A stretch of 54,369 bases of DNA from Microcystis novacekii Mn_MB_F_20050700_S1 (GCA_007096045.1 SFAU01000028.1:1-54369), one strand, 5' to 3'; counted from the stretch's first letter, positions 1 to 8,651 are shown. Notes: generated by a model from the letters alone, not told the origin. Program-made: numbers and translations.

Positions 1-42
1 GCTAAGATGTGAGTAGTTCATTAGTTTGTCTGTTTGTTTTGA

Positions 43-960
43 TCAATATCCGACTTTAACTGATGAGCTTTCCTCTGTCAAGCTTTTCAGGTGATGCACT
101 TCAGACTTGAATCGGCGAATTAACAATTCTCCCCCGAGATTGTGCAAAGTTTGCCAAGGACGATAGAAAAATGTTCCTAAACAGACAAATGGTCCAGTAA
201 TTATTTGACGAATCGGAGTAGATATAGCGGTTGCTATATCTAAGTCTCCAACTCGGCTATCACCAGTCAACTTTCTGAGAATTAAAACAACTAGGAAAAT
301 CGTACCTAAGATGAATAGATGTTTAATTAATTCTTTAAATATCTCCGACTGAGGCTTTTTGGTTAGAAAAGGTGCGGTGATAAACAGCAAAAAACAGGTC
401 TCATAACTAAGAAAAGAAGCAGTAATCAATAGGTAAGACCAAATTTTTTTATCGTTCAGATAACTTAAAAAAGCGAGTAAAAGAAAGGTTATGGCGGGCA
501 AAATGTGAATATGAGTGAGAAAAGCCCTAGTGTTGTCGGCAGGAAATAAAGTAAATGCAAGGGTACCCGTCAAAACAAAAATAGGTTGATTCCAGAGACG
601 TTGGAGAAATAGATAAAAGAGGATATTATTGGTTAATGCCAATAGATAGGCACTTATATAAATAAGCGGCAATCCTCCCAATTTTCCAGCAAAGTATGCA
701 GAGAAGAAGAGGATGTTAAAGCCGACAACTCTACCTTGAAAAAATGCCAAATTCATGTTCTTAACAAAGTCAACAAATCTGGAAAAGTCCATGGTCAGTA
801 TGTTACCGATGAAAGCGTAATCATCTTCGTATAAACCCAAGTGATTAAAATACCAAAAGTGGGCAATCCAAGTAATCAATGCAATGATTAAAAATGTAGT
901 AATTTCCAATGATTTATTATTCAATAACGTCATTGATTTTCCTATAGCTTGTGTAGTCAT
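43..960 (-). CDS. polytopic membrane protein, GT-C-like, possibly 3'-truncated
   Basis: The 305-residue product is strongly hydrophobic, with about seven to eight predicted membrane segments starting at residues 18-40, and no soluble domain. An acidic EDD at about residue 45, in the first loop after a membrane segment (YEDDYAF), recalls the loop acidic motif of GT-C-fold glycosyltransferases and mannosyltransferase-like proteins; that is a resemblance only. GT-C enzymes are usually 450-600 residues, so this one may have lost its C-terminal half. The last ~25 residues are charged and unlike the rest, and the DNA at 91-118 that encodes them resembles non-coding sequence at 17904-17931, which suggests the tail was added by a repeat. 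ATG start; no clear Shine-Dalgarno. Function unknown. Confidence 0.6.
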   Translation of the reverse strand: MTTQAIGKSMTLLNNKSLEITTFLIIALITWIAHFWYFNHLGLYEDDYAFIGNILTMDFSRFVDFVKNMNLAFFQGRVVGFNILFFSAYFAGKLGGLPLIYISAYLLALTNNILFYLFLQRLWNQPIFVLTGTLAFTLFPADNTRAFLTHIHILPAITFLLLAFLSYLNDKKIWSYLLITASFLSYETCFLLFITAPFLTKKPQSEIFKELIKHLFILGTIFLVVLILRKLTGDSRVGDLDIATAISTPIRQIITGPFVCLGTFFYRPWQTLHNLGGELLIRRFKSEVHHLKSLTEESSSVKVGY

Positions 961-1149
961 AAATAAATATTTTATGTGAAATTTACATCTGCAACAGGCT
1001 GAGCAATTGAATTACCTAGTTAAGCTTGCTTGCTCTTGTTGGACAAATTATGGACTCTTTCTGATATTATATCAGTGTTTAAACTCTGTCAAGGCGAGAT
1101 TATACTAAATCCTGTTTAAAAGGTATAAGGGAGATAGGAGACGGGAGAT

Positions 1150-1384
1150 TCAGTTATCAGTAAACAGTAAACAGTAATCAGTGGTTAGTGGGAATTATGA
1201 ATTATGAATTGGGAATTGGGGAGTGGGGAGAAAAAATATAGCGGTTTTCAGTCTAATAAGATATAGTAAATCCCTTGATAGATAGGCGTTTTAGCGTTTC
1301 AATCGGGACTCACTTCTGTGAAAACCGCTATATGATATAACAATGCCTGCTCACTGATAACTGATAACTGATTACTGATAACTG
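1150..1384. repeat. STRR heptamer palindrome locus with nested MITE
   Basis: The left arm (1150-1183) is built of CAGTTATCAG/CAGTAAACAGTAATCAGT-like heptamers. The right arm (1352-1384) carries the complementary ACTGATAACTG-type heptamers, so the locus could fold into a long imperfect hairpin. A separate inverted-repeat element (1236-1333) sits between the arms. The rest of the 961-1388 spacer shows nothing else recognisable. Such heptamer arrays match the short tandemly repeated repetitive (STRR) sequences described in cyanobacteria. Confidence 0.75.
1236..1333. mobile_element. 98-bp MITE-like element with 15-bp perfect TIRs
   Basis: The ends are perfect 15-bp inverted repeats, ATATAGCGGTTTTCA at 1236-1250 and its complement at 1319-1333, enclosing 68 bp with no open reading frame. 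Size and structure fit a non-autonomous inverted-repeat transposon. It lies between the arms of an STRR palindrome. The parental transposase family is not identifiable from this window. Confidence 0.7.
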
Positions 1385-1388
1385 TTGC

Positions 1389-3029
1389 TTAAATTATCCC
1401 CAAAGGACAAAATTGACCCGATAATTCTAGTTTATTGTTTTGCAGCAGATATAAACCGTATTCAATTCCTTCTACTACTGCTTGATAGGAAGCTTCCAAA
1501 ATATTACTAGACACTCCCACAGTAGTCCATCGTTGTTGACCGTTACTTGACTCGATTAAAACCCTAGTTTTCGCTGCCGTCCCCGAACCACTATCGAGGA
1601 TTCTCACTTTATAATCGGTCAGGTGAAAGTTAGCAATTTCGGGATAGAATTTGACTAAAGCTTTTCTTAAAGCCCGATCTAAAGCAGCCACTGGTCCGTT
1701 ACCCTCGGCCACTTCTAATAAATCTTCCTCTTTTACCTGTACTTTAATTGTTGCAATCGCATTACCACTATCCCGCAGCATATCACAATAAACTTGGAAT
1801 CCTTTTAATTCAAAAAGGTGGCTTCTCTGTCCCAAAGCTTCCCGCATTAATAACTCAAAACTAGCTTCGGCTGCCTCAAATTGATAACCCTGACTTTCCA
1901 AGATTTTTAAACGTTCCAATATTTGCCGACAGGTGGGATCATCTTTATTTAAATCGATGCCAAAACTACGCGCTTTCGCTAAGACATTACTTAACCCCGA
2001 TTGGTCAGAAATAACGATGCGGCGCTGATTACCGATCGCTTCCGGGTTAATATGTTCGTAGGTAAGGGGATTTTTCGCCACCGCAGAAACGTGAATACCA
2101 CCCTTATGGGCAAAAGCGGAACGTCCGACGAAGGGAGCATGATCATCCGGGGCTAAATTGACCATTTCGCTGATTTTTCGGCTAGTTCCCGTCAATCGGC
2201 CTAATTGATTTTCTTCTAGGCAAGAAAAGCCCATTTTTAACTGAAGATTGGGAATTAAAGTACATAAATTGGCATTGCCGCAGCGTTCCCCATAACCGTT
2301 AATTGTGCCTTGAATCATGCGTGCGCCCTCGTTAACTGCCGCTAAGGAGTTAGCTACGGCGGTTCCTGCGTCATTATGGGCATGGATGCCTAATTGAGGC
2401 GCATTTTCCTCATCGGGATCGATGCCCAATTGCTCCCGCACTTTCTCCACAATAGGGGCGATTTCTTGAGGTAAAGTGCCACCGTTGGTATCACAGAAAA
2501 CTAACCATTCGGCCCCGGCATCCCTAGCGGTTTTCAGGGTTAAAAGGGCGTATTCGGGGTTATTTTTGTAACCATCAAACCAATGTTCGGCATCATAAAT
2601 GACTCGTTTTCCCTGACAGCGTAGATACTCGATCGTATCTCCTATCATGGCTAAATTCTCCTCCAGACTGGTTTTTAAGCCCTCTGTGACGTGCAAATCC
2701 CAAGATTTGCCGAAAATTGTCACCCAACGGGTTCTAGCGGCGAGAATGGCGGTTAACATCCGATCTTCCCGGGCCTCGATCTGGGGGCGACGAGTGGAAC
2801 AAAAAGCGACTAATTCCGCTTGTTTTAGGGGTTCTTCGTGCATTTTCCAGAAAAATTGACCGTCTCTAGGGTTTGCGCCCGGCCAACCGCCTTCGATAAA
2901 AGGAATACCCATCCGATCTAATTCCCTGGCGATTTTAATTTTATCTTCTAGGGAGAGGGAAATACCTTCTCTTTGCGCCCCATCCCGGAGGGTAGTGTCA
3001 TAAACCCAAATGCGCTTACCATTGTTCAT
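1389..3029 (-). CDS. cimA: (R)-citramalate synthase CimA
   Basis: Condenses acetyl-CoA with pyruvate to citramalate, the first step of the threonine-independent isoleucine route; cytosolic. The N-terminal HMGL-like TIM barrel opens with the signature YDTTLRDGAQREG, followed by the metal-ligand region HAHNDAGTAVANS and NGYGERCGNA. The last ~130 residues form a LeuA-type dimerisation/regulatory domain, where isoleucine feedback binds in the family. At 546 residues the length is normal for CimA and longer than many NifV-type homocitrate synthases. I chose the ATG at 3029 because the protein then begins directly with NNGKRIWVYDTTLRDG; an in-frame TTG at 3041 adds only four residues. It stands alone between two STRR loci. 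The alternative reading as 2-isopropylmalate synthase is less likely because of the GWPGANPRD motif typical of CimA. Confidence 0.9.
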   Translation of the reverse strand: MNNGKRIWVYDTTLRDGAQREGISLSLEDKIKIARELDRMGIPFIEGGWPGANPRDGQFFWKMHEEPLKQAELVAFCSTRRPQIEAREDRMLTAILAARTRWVTIFGKSWDLHVTEGLKTSLEENLAMIGDTIEYLRCQGKRVIYDAEHWFDGYKNNPEYALLTLKTARDAGAEWLVFCDTNGGTLPQEIAPIVEKVREQLGIDPDEENAPQLGIHAHNDAGTAVANSLAAVNEGARMIQGTINGYGERCGNANLCTLIPNLQLKMGFSCLEENQLGRLTGTSRKISEMVNLAPDDHAPFVGRSAFAHKGGIHVSAVAKNPLTYEHINPEAIGNQRRIVISDQSGLSNVLAKARSFGIDLNKDDPTCRQILERLKILESQGYQFEAAEASFELLMREALGQRSHLFELKGFQVYCDMLRDSGNAIATIKVQVKEEDLLEVAEGNGPVAALDRALRKALVKFYPEIANFHLTDYKVRILDSGSGTAAKTRVLIESSNGQQRWTTVGVSSNILEASYQAVVEGIEYGLYLLQNNKLELSGQFCPLGII

Positions 3030-3151
3030 AGAAATAGTCAATAGATGTTAATATTAATTAATAACTGTAGCGACTTAAAATCACGCCCCTAATGCCTAGA
3101 ATAACAGTTTACGGTCAAACAATCACCTGCGATCGAGGTAAAAATCTCCGT

Positions 3152-3422
3152 TCAGTTATCAGTTATCAGTTATCAGTTATCAGTTTTGAGTTTTCAGTGA
3201 ACAGTATTAAGTATTAAAGTGTAAAGTAAGCTGTACTGAATTTAAACTGCCTATTGGAGATTTTAGTACAAATGCTCAAACTTCCTCTCCCTGCTCCCTG
3301 CTCCCAACTCTGGTGCAGTCTCAACGAGTAATTTAGATAGTCAACAGCTTATTAGGTGGCAAGTTCGCAGCCTTCTTTTCACTGATTACTGATTACTGAT
3401 TACTGTTTACTGTTTACTGATT
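3152..3422. repeat. STRR heptamer palindrome locus with nested MITE
   Basis: The left arm (3152-3186) is a TCAGTTA heptamer run and the right arm (3380-3422) is an ACTGATT/ACTGTTT run in the complementary sense. Between them a 125-bp inverted-repeat element has been inserted. The unfilled equivalent is visible at 41445-41572, where the same GGCAAGTT and TTCTTTTCACTG flanks are close together. This locus fills most of the cimA to 3434 intergenic space; no promoter could be assigned with confidence. Confidence 0.75.
3227..3351. mobile_element. MITE-like element, TAAGCTGT/ACAGCTTA termini, copy 1
   Basis: The element begins TAAGCTGTACTGAATTTAAA and ends with TAATTTAGATAGTCAACAGC followed by TTA, giving imperfect inverted ends with TA at both borders, as seen when Tc1/mariner/IS630-type elements duplicate a TA target. 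A second copy lies at 17793-17903 with conserved ends and a divergent centre. No reading frame is present. Family assignment is inferred from the TA borders only. Confidence 0.65.
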
Positions 3423-3433
3423 AAGGTTATCAA

Positions 3434-3979
3434 ATGAACGAGACAACAACTTTTCGGATATCACCAATAATTCGGGTAACTTTATTAAGTTTATATGTGG
3501 CGTTAACCATCCCCTTACCCTTTTTGGCAAAAGTCACTAATTCCCCCGTTAATCCCAATTTTCTCTGGATAGGAATTAGCTTAGGATTAATCGCTTTATA
3601 CGGAGCTTTAAGTGAAAGAGTGATCTTATCAGAGACAGGGATACAAGTTACCTATCCCCAATGGTTTCCCGCTTTTCTTCGCTCTGGTTGGTGGTTAAAT
3701 TGGACAGATATAAAAGAACTTAAATGTCGCAGTACAGGACAGGGTGGTTTAGTTTATTATTTCCTTGATCGCTCCGCAGAAAAAGCCTATTTATTGCCGA
3801 TGCGAGTAGCGGGATTTAATCGCATGGTCAAAATAATCGAGGAAAAAACTAACTTGGATATGACTGATATTCGCCCCCTTTCTCAGCCTTGGATGTATGG
3901 AATTCTCTTTACTCTCACCCTATTTTTATTATTAGTCGATGCTTGGACTATTGCTACGGCGAGAACTATTATTCCCTAA
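3434..3979 (+). CDS. conserved small membrane protein, PH-like core
   Basis: The 181-residue protein has two N-terminal membrane segments (about residues 12-30 and 42-58), a central cytosolic part and one C-terminal membrane segment (about 153-173). The central part (SERVILSETGIQVTYPQW, W-x-D-I-KEL) has the beta-strand spacing of bacterial PH-like domains found in membrane proteins of this size. The precise family is not recognised. ATG start, with the STRR right arm ending only 11 bp upstream and no clear Shine-Dalgarno. Its last 4 bp overlap the convergent sds gene. Confidence 0.6.
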   Translation: MNETTTFRISPIIRVTLLSLYVALTIPLPFLAKVTNSPVNPNFLWIGISLGLIALYGALSERVILSETGIQVTYPQWFPAFLRSGWWLNWTDIKELKCRSTGQGGLVYYFLDRSAEKAYLLPMRVAGFNRMVKIIEEKTNLDMTDIRPLSQPWMYGILFTLTLFLLLVDAWTIATARTIIP

Positions 3980-4947
3980 TAAATTCGGCTCAAAACGTAA
4001 TCTACTAGCTCGATTAACACATCTTTTGAGGGAGAAGAAGCTAAACAGTCAAGGTGTTTTAAGGCACTTTGACCATACTGATTGGCTAACTCTTTTGAGC
4101 GAGGAATACCTTGGCTAGAGTGAATAAAATCAAGAGCTTTTTCGATGTCTCCTTCCTGACTAAATTCCCGTTCGATTAACACTTCTATATAGGGATTTTC
4201 CTCCATGGCAAAGAGAGCGGGAGCAGTGATATTACCACTGATCAAATCGGAGCCAGAGGGTTTTCCTAATACGTCCGTGGGAGAGGTAAAATCGAGAATG
4301 TCATCGACGATTTGAAAAGCTAATCCTAAATTGCGACCATAATTATATAAATGATGATTAACTTCGGCCGATTGCTCGCTTAATACTCCAGCTGCTTTGG
4401 CACTGTTGGCAATTAAAGAAGCCGTTTTGTAGTAACTTTTTTCTAGATAAGCTTCCAGGGAGATACTGGTATCAAAGCGATTAATTCCCTGTTGAATTTC
4501 CCCTTCAGCAAAATCGCGAATTACTTCCGAGAGCAATTTTACCACTTCTAAATTATCTAAATTAGCTAGATACCAAGAGGATTGAGCGAAAAGAAAATCC
4601 CCTGCTAAAACCGCCACGCGATTGTCAAATAAACTGTTAACGGTGGGAACACCGCGCCGCAATTCTGCCTCATCTACCACATCATCATGGACTAGACTGG
4701 CAGTGTGGATCATCTCCGTGATTTCCGCTAATCGACGATGACGGGGAGTGATATCTCGGTCTAACATGGTAGCGCGAGATACCAGCAACACGATCGCCGG
4801 TCGAACGCGTTTACCACCGGCCTCGAACAAATGTTCTGCTGCCGCCGCTAAAATGGGATGACGAGCGCCGACGAGATTTTTTAAGTTATCGGTCAAAAGA
4901 CGGAGATCATCGTCAACGGGTGCGAATAAAGAAGTTGTTGGGATCAT
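3976..4947 (-). CDS. sds: solanesyl/polyprenyl diphosphate synthase
   Basis: A trans-prenyltransferase that extends allylic diphosphates with isopentenyl diphosphate to make the long side chain of plastoquinone; cytosolic, all-alpha fold. The first aspartate-rich motif is D88-D89-V-V-D92 followed by ELRRG, and the second is D215-D216-I-L-D219 followed by a conserved GKPSGSDLISG loop. At 323 residues it has the usual length of cyanobacterial Sds. Chain length cannot be set from sequence alone, but the small residues before the first DDxxD (TASLV) and the cyanobacterial context favour a C45 product. ATG start. Convergent with the preceding membrane-protein gene, sharing 4 bp. Confidence 0.88.
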   Translation of the reverse strand: MIPTTSLFAPVDDDLRLLTDNLKNLVGARHPILAAAAEHLFEAGGKRVRPAIVLLVSRATMLDRDITPRHRRLAEITEMIHTASLVHDDVVDEAELRRGVPTVNSLFDNRVAVLAGDFLFAQSSWYLANLDNLEVVKLLSEVIRDFAEGEIQQGINRFDTSISLEAYLEKSYYKTASLIANSAKAAGVLSEQSAEVNHHLYNYGRNLGLAFQIVDDILDFTSPTDVLGKPSGSDLISGNITAPALFAMEENPYIEVLIEREFSQEGDIEKALDFIHSSQGIPRSKELANQYGQSALKHLDCLASSPSKDVLIELVDYVLSRIY

Positions 4948-5119
4948 TGGTTAGCCAATTGGCGAGATAGTTACGAAAGTTTACCTTTAATGTTAATGTC
5001 GGCTTGAAGGAACCCTCGGTTTTACCTCGGAGATGAAAGGTTCCGCCAATATAGAACAGCACTTCGACAGGCTCAGTGACACGAAGCACAACTGTTTAGA
5101 GTTGTGTTAAAATCTAAGA

Positions 5120-5480
5120 GTCAACAGGTTGAAATGCCGCTCACACCGTGAAAATCCCGTTGCAATAGTACGGCACTTTTGAGGAGAAAAAAGAAGACAA
5201 GAGCCACCCGAAAACTCTTAAAACAGGGGAGTAAGTCTTTTCCAAGACTGAAATAAACTAAAAACATTTTGCCGTAAGGCAGATAGGGTAGGACATACCC
5301 GAATCTTGGTTGAAAGACCAAAACGCTTGGAGAGCTATCCACAAGTGGACAACTAGATAACCAGTGATATTCTAGTAGGTTCGGATAGGACATAATCGTG
5401 TAAGACGTGAGTAGGGGAAACCAGAAAGCGCAGTGATTAGCTCAAGAATCCCTCGCCTGAGCGCTTCGGGGAGTGTCAAA
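5120..5480 (+). ncRNA. orphan structured RNA, HEARO/omega-RNA-like element remnant
   Basis: No plausible gene lies in 4948-5786, but 5120-5480 is dense in hairpins: 5157-5160/5170-5173; AGTCTT 5234-5239 with AAGACT 5244-5249 (loop TTCC); GCC-GTAA-GGC at 5271-5280; GGGTA 5286-5290 with TACCC 5296-5300; TTGGT 5306-5310 with ACCAA 5317-5321. A possible long-range pairing joins CCGAA 5299-5303 and TTCGG 5380-5384. The hairpin order and the 3' single-stranded GATAACCAGTG/AGGGGAAACC-like segment recall HEARO RNAs, the omega RNAs of IscB. The far end (5447-5478) has an imperfect hairpin then GAGTGTCAA, like right ends of IS200/IS605-type elements. No IscB or TnpB reading frame is present. It could instead be another IS605-derived remnant. 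Strand and limits are approximate. Confidence 0.5.
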
Positions 5481-5520
5481 TATCCTTACATTTATTTTAA
5501 GCTAACCGTCCAGACTAGGG

Positions 5521-5700
5521 AAGGGGAAGCATCAGTAATCAGTGATCAGTAATCAGTAATCAGTGAGGGGTTGGGGTTTTAGGATTTTGGGGTATTAGTT
5601 GAAATTTCCCCATTTCCCCATCTCCCCATCTCCCCATCTCCCCACTTCCCCACTTCCCCACTTCCCCACTTCCCCCCACATCCCACACCCCATTCCCCTA
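5521..5700. repeat. STRR run plus CCCCATCTC low-complexity tract
   Basis: An STRR run of CAGTAATCAGTGATCAGT type (about 5531-5564) is followed by a pyrimidine-rich tandem tract of CCCCATCTC and CCCCACTT units (about 5606-5697). The same tract type recurs at 33700-33766 and 52760-52838, each time just upstream of a gene. No function is evident. Confidence 0.7.
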
Positions 5701-5786
5701 ATTTTTTCTGTACAAAACCCTTGTCATTGTCAAGACTCTAGGGTAACTTGTATATAAAAATTAATAAAGCGAGAAGTATTAGAGCG

Positions 5787-6482
5787 ATGTTGAGACTAAT
5801 TAGCGACTTTGACGGGCCGATAATGGACGTATCGGAGCGATATTACCAGGTTTATCAATACTGTTTACAGAAAACCGCCTATAAAGGTCAAATTATCGGG
5901 GAATTATCGAAAGCGGAATTCTGGCAGTTAAAACGGGAGCAGGTTTCTGAGAAGCGTATCGGGGAAATGTCAGGATTAGATGAAGATCAGGCCCGGAAAT
6001 TTGCCCATCTTCGTCGTCAAACTGTCCATACTTTACCCTATCTTGTCCATGATCGCCCGGTGGTTGGTTCTTTGGAAACTCTCCAGAAAATCCAAGATTT
6101 AAAGATCGATTTAGTCGTGATGACGATGCGGCGGGTATCCGAGCTAGATCATGCCTTTAATCGCCACGATATCGGTCGTTTTTTCGCCGCTAATCGTCGT
6201 TATTGTCTAAATAATAATTACACCAAAACCAACGACGTGCGCGACAAAACCCTGCTTATGGCTAAGGCCGCTAAGGAACTGCCGGCGGCTGCCGACACTT
6301 GGATGGTGGGGGATACGGAAGCGGATATTACCGCCGCTAAGAGCCAAAATATTAAGGTTATTGGCGTATTATCGGGGATTCGCAGCCGTTCCCGTTTAGA
6401 GAGCTACGAGCCTGATTATATCGTCAATAACCTTGGCGAAGCAGTGGACGTGATCTTAGGCTCCCTGCGAGCGTTCGGTTAA
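5787..6482 (+). CDS. HAD-superfamily hydrolase
   Basis: A haloacid dehalogenase-like phosphatase of about 231 residues; substrate unknown. Motif I is D7-F-D9-G-P-I-M-D at the extreme N-terminus, motif II lies near VVMTMRR, and motif IV is WMVGDTEADITAAKSQ, with the conserved GVLSGI strand after it. The helical insert between motifs I and II fits a C1 cap. The GDTEADI and AAKSQNIKVIGVLSG pattern is that of phosphoglycolate phosphatase/PPM-type members. The ATG at 5787 gives the standard HAD start MLRLISDFDG; an upstream in-frame TTG at 5748 would add 13 residues with no family counterpart. Convergent with the next gene, overlapping it by 4 bp. Confidence 0.8.
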   Translation: MLRLISDFDGPIMDVSERYYQVYQYCLQKTAYKGQIIGELSKAEFWQLKREQVSEKRIGEMSGLDEDQARKFAHLRRQTVHTLPYLVHDRPVVGSLETLQKIQDLKIDLVVMTMRRVSELDHAFNRHDIGRFFAANRRYCLNNNYTKTNDVRDKTLLMAKAAKELPAAADTWMVGDTEADITAAKSQNIKVIGVLSGIRSRSRLESYEPDYIVNNLGEAVDVILGSLRAFG

Positions 6483-7105
6483 CGGAAAAAACTACTAATC
6501 ACCCAAAAGATTAGAAAAGTGATGAGCGCATAAATTTGGCGATCACCGAAAATATTCAAATCAGCCTTGGCCGCTAAACTGGCTAATCCCGCTCCCAGAG
6601 CGACTCCTAGCAGTAAACCAGCGAGAGTGAATAGTAAGGCGCGGCCAAAACGTTTTTCCTTGCGGTTGAAAAAATAGATATTAACGAAAACGCCAAAAGC
6701 TAGGAGCAGCGGTAAGAGGGAGCCACTGGGATCGGGAACTAACAGCGTTATTGCTCCTAAACAAGCGTAAATCACTGCTGGTACGCCGATATCCTGTGCA
6801 GAAGGTGTGTCGATTAAGCTTTGCCACCAGTTAGGAGATTTGCTGCTAGTAACCGGTTTACTTTCCACCGGAATCGTCAGACGTTCAGGAAAACGAATGC
6901 GATCGGGTACTTTAATTCTACCTTCCTGTCGCATTCGCAGTCGATCCATGAGGACGGAATCGTAGGCCGCCTCGATCGATTCGATAATTTTGCTATCATT
7001 CTGATACTGTTGCACCAGTCTTTGTTTGGCCTCTTGAATTTCTTCAAAAGAGGATTCTTCAGTAACCCCAAGTTGTTCGTAGGGATTCTGTCCATTCATG
7101 AACAT
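6479..7105 (-). CDS. CPP1-like J-like membrane protein
   Basis: The N-terminus (NPYEQLGVTEESSFEEIQEAKQ) is a J-like domain that lacks the HPD tripeptide needed to stimulate Hsp70, followed by a linker (IKVPDRIRFPERL) and three to four C-terminal membrane segments from about residue 105. This layout is that of the cyanobacterial/plastid CPP1 family, whose plant members are chaperone-like proteins protecting protochlorophyllide oxidoreductase; the cyanobacterial role is inferred. Length 208 residues. It begins NGQNPYEQLGV after a possible GTG/ATG pair; a GGAGG lies just upstream of the start (complement of 7107-7111), which supports this start. Confidence 0.8.
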   Translation of the reverse strand: MFMNGQNPYEQLGVTEESSFEEIQEAKQRLVQQYQNDSKIIESIEAAYDSVLMDRLRMRQEGRIKVPDRIRFPERLTIPVESKPVTSSKSPNWWQSLIDTPSAQDIGVPAVIYACLGAITLLVPDPSGSLLPLLLAFGVFVNIYFFNRKEKRFGRALLFTLAGLLLGVALGAGLASLAAKADLNIFGDRQIYALITFLIFWVISSFFR

Positions 7106-7185
7106 ACCTCCTTAATTATGCTCCCGATAGTCATGATCTTAACCCGATGTTCTGTTGTGTAACTTGAGATGCAAGCTTTTTTAAA

Positions 7186-8247
7186 TTAATTAAGTTTAGC
7201 GAAAATCTGAGCAGAATCGATCGCTTCGTAGGGATAACCACTGGCATCTAAAAGGCTTTTTTCGGCGATTTCTCCTTCTTTAACGATAATTAAGCGGTTT
7301 TTGCCACCGTAGGCTTTAATTGTGACAATTTCTAAAGCAAATAACCCCGGGGAGAAACGGGGATTTAAGGCCCCATCGTACTCGAATTTACTCTGCATTA
7401 ACTGCAAAGCATAGACGCTACTACTGTCAAAGGGTGCTGCATCTGCCATCGTTTTGGCCCGCAGCACTGGGATTAAATCACCAAAGGGAATAGAAATCTT
7501 TTGCAGGGTGCGATCAAGTGTATCAAAAGAATAACAGTAACCGATGCCGTCCCAACGTCCTTGACAACGCAGAATTAATTTATAGCGTTTTCCGTCCCCT
7601 TGTACCTGTAATTCTATTCCCTCGTAGTTAGATAAATTTAGGGGAGGATTCAGGTTTCTGGTACGAACTGAGGCAAAACCGCCGTTATTTTCGGTTCTAA
7701 CGATACCAGAAAAGAGCGCGCGTCCCCCGGTTAGGGTTATCTGACTCTCACTCACTCCTCCCATTACCACATCATCCACCGCACCCCAGATTTCTTTTAT
7801 ATCACTGCTGGGATTGCTAAAGTCAAAGAGGGTTTTTTCGGCGTTTATCCCCGTATTTTTCAATAAATCGAGTAAATTAGCTAAACTATGGCGGTTATTC
7901 TCCCCTTGACAGTAGATAATTCTCTCAATCCCTGTGAATAATTGCGGGGTTTGCAGAGCGAATAAATCGACATTTTCAGCCAATAATTGACGTGCAGACT
8001 CGATATTATCGACTAAAGCGCGGATTTGATAGTTTTGCTGCTGTAGTTGAGGGATTACTTTTCTACCGATCGCATTTTCCCCACCAATGACTAATATAGT
8101 CTTCATCCCTTGCTCATTTGTTAGCTGATTTTTTTTATCTTCCCCGAAACCGAGCCGCTTTTGCAGACAACTCCACAGGGGAATACTATCAAAATAGTCT
8201 AGAGTTTGCCAAAATCTCTGAAAATCCCAGTTTTTTGACTCAGCCAT
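7186..8247 (-). CDS. CIA30-domain protein with Rossmann-like N-terminal part
   Basis: Residues ~45-110 form a partial NAD(P)-binding Rossmann segment (TILVIGGENAIGRKVIPQLQ, then an arginine-ALVD strand), while residues ~140-320 match a complex I intermediate-associated 30 kDa (CIA30) domain, with WGAVDDVVMGGVSES, GGFASVRTRN, GIELQVQGDGKRYKL and GIGYCYSFDT. Cyanobacterial homologues often carry a full atypical SDR domain before CIA30; here that domain is shortened, so the cofactor site may be incomplete. Length 353 residues from ATG 8247, chosen because GAGGAG sits 9 bp upstream of it; an upstream in-frame TTG lies on the wrong side of that ribosome site. Role unknown; CIA30 proteins assist assembly of membrane redox complexes. 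Confidence 0.78.
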   Translation of the reverse strand: MAESKNWDFQRFWQTLDYFDSIPLWSCLQKRLGFGEDKKNQLTNEQGMKTILVIGGENAIGRKVIPQLQQQNYQIRALVDNIESARQLLAENVDLFALQTPQLFTGIERIIYCQGENNRHSLANLLDLLKNTGINAEKTLFDFSNPSSDIKEIWGAVDDVVMGGVSESQITLTGGRALFSGIVRTENNGGFASVRTRNLNPPLNLSNYEGIELQVQGDGKRYKLILRCQGRWDGIGYCYSFDTLDRTLQKISIPFGDLIPVLRAKTMADAAPFDSSSVYALQLMQSKFEYDGALNPRFSPGLFALEIVTIKAYGGKNRLIIVKEGEIAEKSLLDASGYPYEAIDSAQIFAKLN

Positions 8248-8333
8248 AACTTTTCTCTCCTCAAAGGGCCTGATCAAGTTAGTCTAACCAAACCCGCTTT
8301 AATCCTTGCCGCAAACGCTCGTTAATTTCTCTG

Positions 8334-8412
8334 AAAACCCCTATATATATTTAGGCACGGATTCCCATTATATAAAAAGTATAAGTCAAGTCTTGGCTTT
8401 TGTCAAGCATTT
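8334..8412. repeat. 80-bp AAAACCC/GGGTTTT element, divergent copy
   Basis: Related to the five 80-bp elements at 15251-17395: AAAACCCCTATATATA at one end, GCACGGATTCCCATTATA in the middle, and TGTCAAG followed by a degenerate right end. Its right end overlaps the last four codons of the DUF433 gene at 8403, so the gene's stop codon lies inside the element. Confidence 0.65.
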
Positions 8413-8651
8413 TGGTTGAGATTCTTTAGTCTGGGAAAGTCTGTACGACGTGCGGCAAAGATTAGACAAGCTTGAATGTCGGCTAGTTCTAAATCGGGAA
8501 AGTCTTCTAAAATTTCAGTGATGCTGACGTTTTTAGCCAGCATTTCTAATATGTCTGTGACGCGGATTCGCATTCCACGAATACAAGGACGACCGCCACA
8601 TTGTCCAGCAGTTTGAGTAATTCGATGTAGTAGTGAGTTGGTGGTTTTCAT
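8403..8651 (-). CDS. DUF433 antitoxin-type protein (orphan)
   Basis: An 82-residue DUF433 protein: GGRPCIRGMRIRVTDILEML, then TEILEDFPDLELADIQACLIFAARR, the winged-helix-like pattern typical of these antitoxins. DUF433 genes normally precede a DUF5615 toxin gene, but this one follows the toxin at 8663 and has none after it, so it is an extra or orphan antitoxin. It is 11 bp from that toxin gene in the same transcription unit. Its 3' end runs into an 80-bp repeat element, so a downstream partner may have been lost. Confidence 0.82.
   Translation of the reverse strand: MKTTNSLLHRITQTAGQCGGRPCIRGMRIRVTDILEMLAKNVSITEILEDFPDLELADIQACLIFAARRTDFPRLKNLNQNA

Noticed and set aside
2647-2859. Plus-strand frame inside cimA
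   Set aside because: Antisense shadow of a well-supported gene.
5121-5393. Minus-strand 90-residue reading frame
   Set aside because: It overlaps the strongly structured RNA-like element, has low-quality composition and no ribosome site.
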